DNA of 8,544 nucleotides from Nitrospirales bacterium (lineage in GTDB: Bacteria; Nitrospirota; Nitrospiria; Nitrospirales; UBA8639), in NCBI GenBank assembly GCA_013817135.1, contig JACDDF010000064.1, positions 1 through 8,544 on the forward strand. Reading direction: 5' to 3'. Made by a program: the position numbers and the translations under genes. Positions 7,063-8,544 of this stretch are shown piece after piece. Each line of letters begins with the position of its first letter. Position 1 is the first letter of the stretch. A model generated the notes under the pieces. That model saw nothing but the letters and a program-made list of their open reading frames with translations. It had not been told where the DNA came from and did no database searches.

Positions 7063-7108
7063 CAGGGTAAAGGGTAAGGAGGTTGCAAGTCCAAATGTCT
7101 TCACCCTG
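7063..7108. repeat. Palindromic element, copy A
   Basis: CAGGGTAAAG (7063-7072) pairs with CTTCACCCTG (7099-7108) with one mismatch. The loop contains AAGGAGGTTGCAAG. Arms and loop both resemble copy B at 7780-7834 in the same orientation, which marks this as a dispersed repeat and not a chance hairpin. Its stem is less perfect than that of copy B. Confidence 0.6.
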
Positions 7109-7112
7109 AGAT

Positions 7113-7148
7113 GGAGCGGGGTGGTTCAGGGATGAGTCACGCCGCTCC
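7113..7148. repeat. Hairpin adjoining palindromic copy A
   Basis: GGAGCGG (7113-7119) pairs perfectly with CCGCTCC (7142-7148). After one G/G mismatch the stem continues with GTG (7121-7123) and CAC (7138-7140). It begins 5 bases after copy A, so the two form a paired-hairpin unit. I see no counterpart beside copy B. Confidence 0.45.
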
Positions 7149-7462
7149 GGTTCACGCTGGAGGAGTGGAATACTCTTGCAGCCTTAAAATTTAAAATACG
7201 GTATAGACCATTGGGATTTGCCATCCACCGAATTGTTGCTGATGCTTGCAAGATGTCGTGAGGGTAGCATCCGTAAGATTCCAGGAATTCTTTAACGAGA
7301 TGGAATGGTGGATTAGAGAATGAGTCTGAAAATTCCGGGCCTCTCTGTAGAATGAAGAAGATGATAATTGCTGAAAGGTGTGTTGACTCGAAAGTTGTTG
7401 GCCGAGAAACTGCGAAACTGGAATGAAAAGGGTATTTGGAATGAAAGAGTTCGGTCTAGCGT

Positions 7463-7708
7463 CTAGCGAAAGCGGCGCACGGATCCATGGTCATTACCGC
7501 ATTGGCTTGCTTGGTTCGATGCACAACGGCAGGGGTGCAGCTTGCGGATGGTGGCGGTCAAGAGTTGATCCAGTTCCGGTCTGGTTAATGAACTCATTCG
7601 TTTTCATTGTTCTTGGAGAGAACGAATTTGAGTCTGTGTTTCCCCGAAATATTGGGTGGCCAGCCGAGATTTTTCCATAGCGCGTTCCGTTCTATTTCTT
7701 GACTTCAT
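7463..7708 (-). pseudogene. Possible decayed small gene interrupted by one in-frame TGA
   Basis: A minus-strand frame starting at ATG 7708 encodes 34 hydrophilic, helix-prone residues (ending IRSLQEQ) and meets TGA at 7606-7604. The same frame resumes after two codons at ATG 7597 and gives 44 residues, starting MSSLTRPELDQLLTATIRKL and ending at TAG 7465-7463. The continuity of frame and composition across one stop suggests a single broken coding sequence. There is no clear ribosome binding site, and I recognise no family. It may equally be chance. Confidence 0.2.
7592..7633. repeat. Imperfect hairpin
   Basis: ACTCATTCGTTTTC (7592-7605) pairs with GAGAACGAATTTGAGT (7618-7633), with a 2-base bulge and one mismatch, around a 12-base loop. 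Neither flank has a T run. The stem covers the TGA of the possible decayed frame. Confidence 0.4.
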
Positions 7709-7779
7709 CCGTTTGCCGGGAGGTGCATATGAAGAGACCCTGCGATGTCGATGGGCAGAAATGCGGAGTAGAAATAAGG

Positions 7780-7834
7780 GAGTAGGGTGAAGGTCTAGGA
7801 GGCTGCAGGTGTGCAAACCACCTTCACCCTACTC
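7780..7834. repeat. Palindromic element, copy B (15-bp perfect stem), likely 3' structure of the P460 transcript
   Basis: GAGTAGGGTGAAGGT (7780-7794) and its exact reverse complement (7820-7834) enclose a 25-base loop containing TAGGAGGCTGCAGG. The loop and inner arms match copy A. It begins 85 bases past the P460 stop, and on the minus strand it is followed by CCCTTATTTCT, so it could also work as a weak terminator or mRNA end-stabiliser. It resembles REP/BIME elements in general form. Confidence 0.75.
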
Positions 7835-7918
7835 GTCCAAGGTAGGAGGCCGGTCCGTCCCTGGATGTTCTACGCCGTTTCGTTCTTCCTGGAATCAGGA
7901 AATGATACGCTGATTTGG

Positions 7919-8461
7919 TTAATGAGCCGCCTGCATTCGTTTCTCAAAATATTCATCATACCGGTGCACAAAGTCTTTGGATTCTCCCAAGGGTAAATGG
8001 CACCTCCGGCAGGTCGTAAAATCGACATCCAACCGTTCGCCATTGGCCTTGAACGCTGCGTAAATCCAGTCGCCGTTGTTTAGATTCTCCGGAGCGCCTT
8101 TTCCCCATCCCGCCCCTTTTTGCATGAGAAAGACCTTGGCCAGGTCGGCTTTCACCAAATTTCCGTCTGCTCCTTTTTCCAAAGCCCATTCGGCATTTTT
8201 CTTGGCGTTGTAGATTTCCATCACCAATATGGATTTGTTGGCAAAGGCTTGCCCTGGTTGGTTTTTGGCACCAATCGGGTTGACGTACAAGTCACGGACC
8301 GCATCGGGCTTTTGCACGCCAGATAAAAAGACGGGGAAGAATTTGTAGTTTGAAGGAAACGTCAACTCACCATCTTTGGGCATGGAGTTGGATTTGGCCC
8401 CATTAGGCATGGCGGGGGATGAACAGGCTAGAACCACCAAGGCTAGGAACGCGATACTCAT
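7919..8461 (-). CDS. Cytochrome P460-family c-type haem protein, probable lipoprotein
   Basis: The protein has 180 residues from ATG 8461. A hydrophobic N-terminus ends in VVLAC (9-13), a likely lipobox with Cys13 as lipid anchor. The family core follows: FFPVFLSGV (41-49), VRDLYVNP (55-62), SILVMEIYNAKK (77-88), GAGWGKG (116-122), DWIYAAF (131-137). The haem c site CRRCH (151-155) lies near the C-terminus, as usual in P460 and cytochrome c'-beta. Family members oxidise hydroxylamine to N2O or bind NO; the crosslinking lysine of true P460 cannot be assigned with certainty here, so catalytic identity is open. The start is unsettled: the only good Shine-Dalgarno sequence is 18 bases from this ATG, an in-frame ATT lies at a better distance, and the frame stays open to the window edge. 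It would act at the periplasmic side of a membrane. Confidence 0.88.
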   Translation of the reverse strand: MSIAFLALVVLACSSPAMPNGAKSNSMPKDGELTFPSNYKFFPVFLSGVQKPDAVRDLYVNPIGAKNQPGQAFANKSILVMEIYNAKKNAEWALEKGADGNLVKADLAKVFLMQKGAGWGKGAPENLNNGDWIYAAFKANGERLDVDFTTCRRCHLPLGESKDFVHRYDEYFEKRMQAAH

Positions 8462-8544
8462 TCTCTGAATGTTTCTTAGCCTCCTTCGTTGATATCTCTT
8501 CCGGTTGACGCAACCGACCGATGGTGAAAAGCCAAATTCAGAAC
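8462..8544 (-). other. Upstream edge of the P460 gene
   Basis: These 83 bases stay open in the P460 frame but contain no in-frame ATG, GTG or TTG. In-frame translation gives an Arg-rich stretch that looks untranslated or at most a short N-terminal extension. No confident promoter is visible before the window ends. Confidence 0.4.
8480..8486 (-). promoter_or_regulatory. Strong Shine-Dalgarno sequence upstream of the P460 gene, oddly placed
   Basis: AAGGAGG on the minus strand is 18 bases from ATG 8461 but 9 bases from the in-frame ATT at 8470-8468. Starting at the ATT would add three residues including an arginine, giving the lipoprotein signal the positive n-region it otherwise lacks. Confidence 0.5.

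Larger units (their letters stand above)
6741..7918. other. Long intergenic region rich in hairpins
   Basis: Nearly 1.2 kb without a convincing intact gene. Open frames here have no recognisable domains, signal peptides or ribosome binding sites. The stretch holds two copies of a palindromic element (7063-7108 and 7780-7834), a second hairpin beside the first copy (7113-7148), a hairpin at 7592-7633, a 7-base tandem TCTAGCG (7455-7468), and a possible decayed small minus-strand frame (7463-7708). The VKOR promoter should lie just right of 6740, but I cannot pick a confident -35/-10 pair. Confidence 0.5.

Noticed and set aside
6844..7104. Minus-strand 86-residue frame
   Set aside because: It starts inside palindromic copy A, has no ribosome binding site and no recognisable domain.
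5186..7276. Shared 12-mer GTAGCATCCGTA (minus strand near 5190, plus strand near 7265)
   Set aside because: A single 12-base match in 8.5 kb searched on both strands is expected by chance, and the flanks do not match.
7592..7633. Selenocysteine insertion element for the TGA at 7606-7604
   Set aside because: A bacterial SECIS hairpin lies just downstream of the UGA in the mRNA; here the stem covers the TGA itself and the surrounding peptide has no selenoprotein motif.
7423..7680. Plus-strand 85-residue frame
   Set aside because: Composition is unconvincing (many Trp and Gly in random order), with no ribosome binding site or domain.
7585..7935. Similar short stretches around 7585-7610 and the P460 3' end (ATTCGTTT with GGTTAATGA) as a duplicated P460 fragment
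   Set aside because: Similarity stops after a few bases on both sides and no CxxCH or P460 motif is found near the first site.

Overview
The window looks like chromosomal DNA from a Gram-negative chemolithotroph, most likely a Nitrospira-type or related nitrifying bacterium. This is inferred from three things together: an SmbP-like histidine-rich metal-binding protein, a cytochrome P460-family protein, and a VKOR-thioredoxin fusion. No rRNA or other phylogenetic marker is present, so the assignment is tentative. I saw no tRNA, rRNA, CRISPR array, transposase or phage gene.

Layout: the 3' end of a plus-strand smbP-like gene (1-168) ends at a strong, probably bidirectional terminator (191-224). 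Everything else that is clearly coding lies on the minus strand. Read in the direction of transcription (high to low coordinates), the main block is: a secreted BNR/Asp-box repeat protein (5041-3752), a TlpA/ResA-like thioredoxin (3755-3234, sharing an ATGA with the gene before it), a small exported Cys/His protein (3233-2895, its ATG directly after the TAA of the thioredoxin gene), a 179-base gap, then a TonB-dependent outer-membrane receptor (2715-400). Further upstream, and separately transcribed by their spacing, are a VKOR-thioredoxin fusion (6728-5841) and a cytochrome P460-family lipoprotein (8461-7919).

How the genes may work together: the BNR-TlpA-small-protein-receptor block joins outer-membrane uptake, extracytoplasmic thiol chemistry and exported proteins with clustered Cys/His. 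With an SmbP-like protein converging on it, the best guess is acquisition or handling of a transition metal, copper first, but the sequence does not prove the substrate. The VKOR fusion supplies disulfide bonds in the periplasm, and the P460 protein would act on nitrogen oxides or hydroxylamine.

Two long non-coding stretches (5042-5840 and 6741-7918) hold no convincing intact gene. The second contains two copies of a palindromic element (7063-7108 and 7780-7834) with a conserved loop, other hairpins, and a possible decayed small reading frame interrupted by one TGA.
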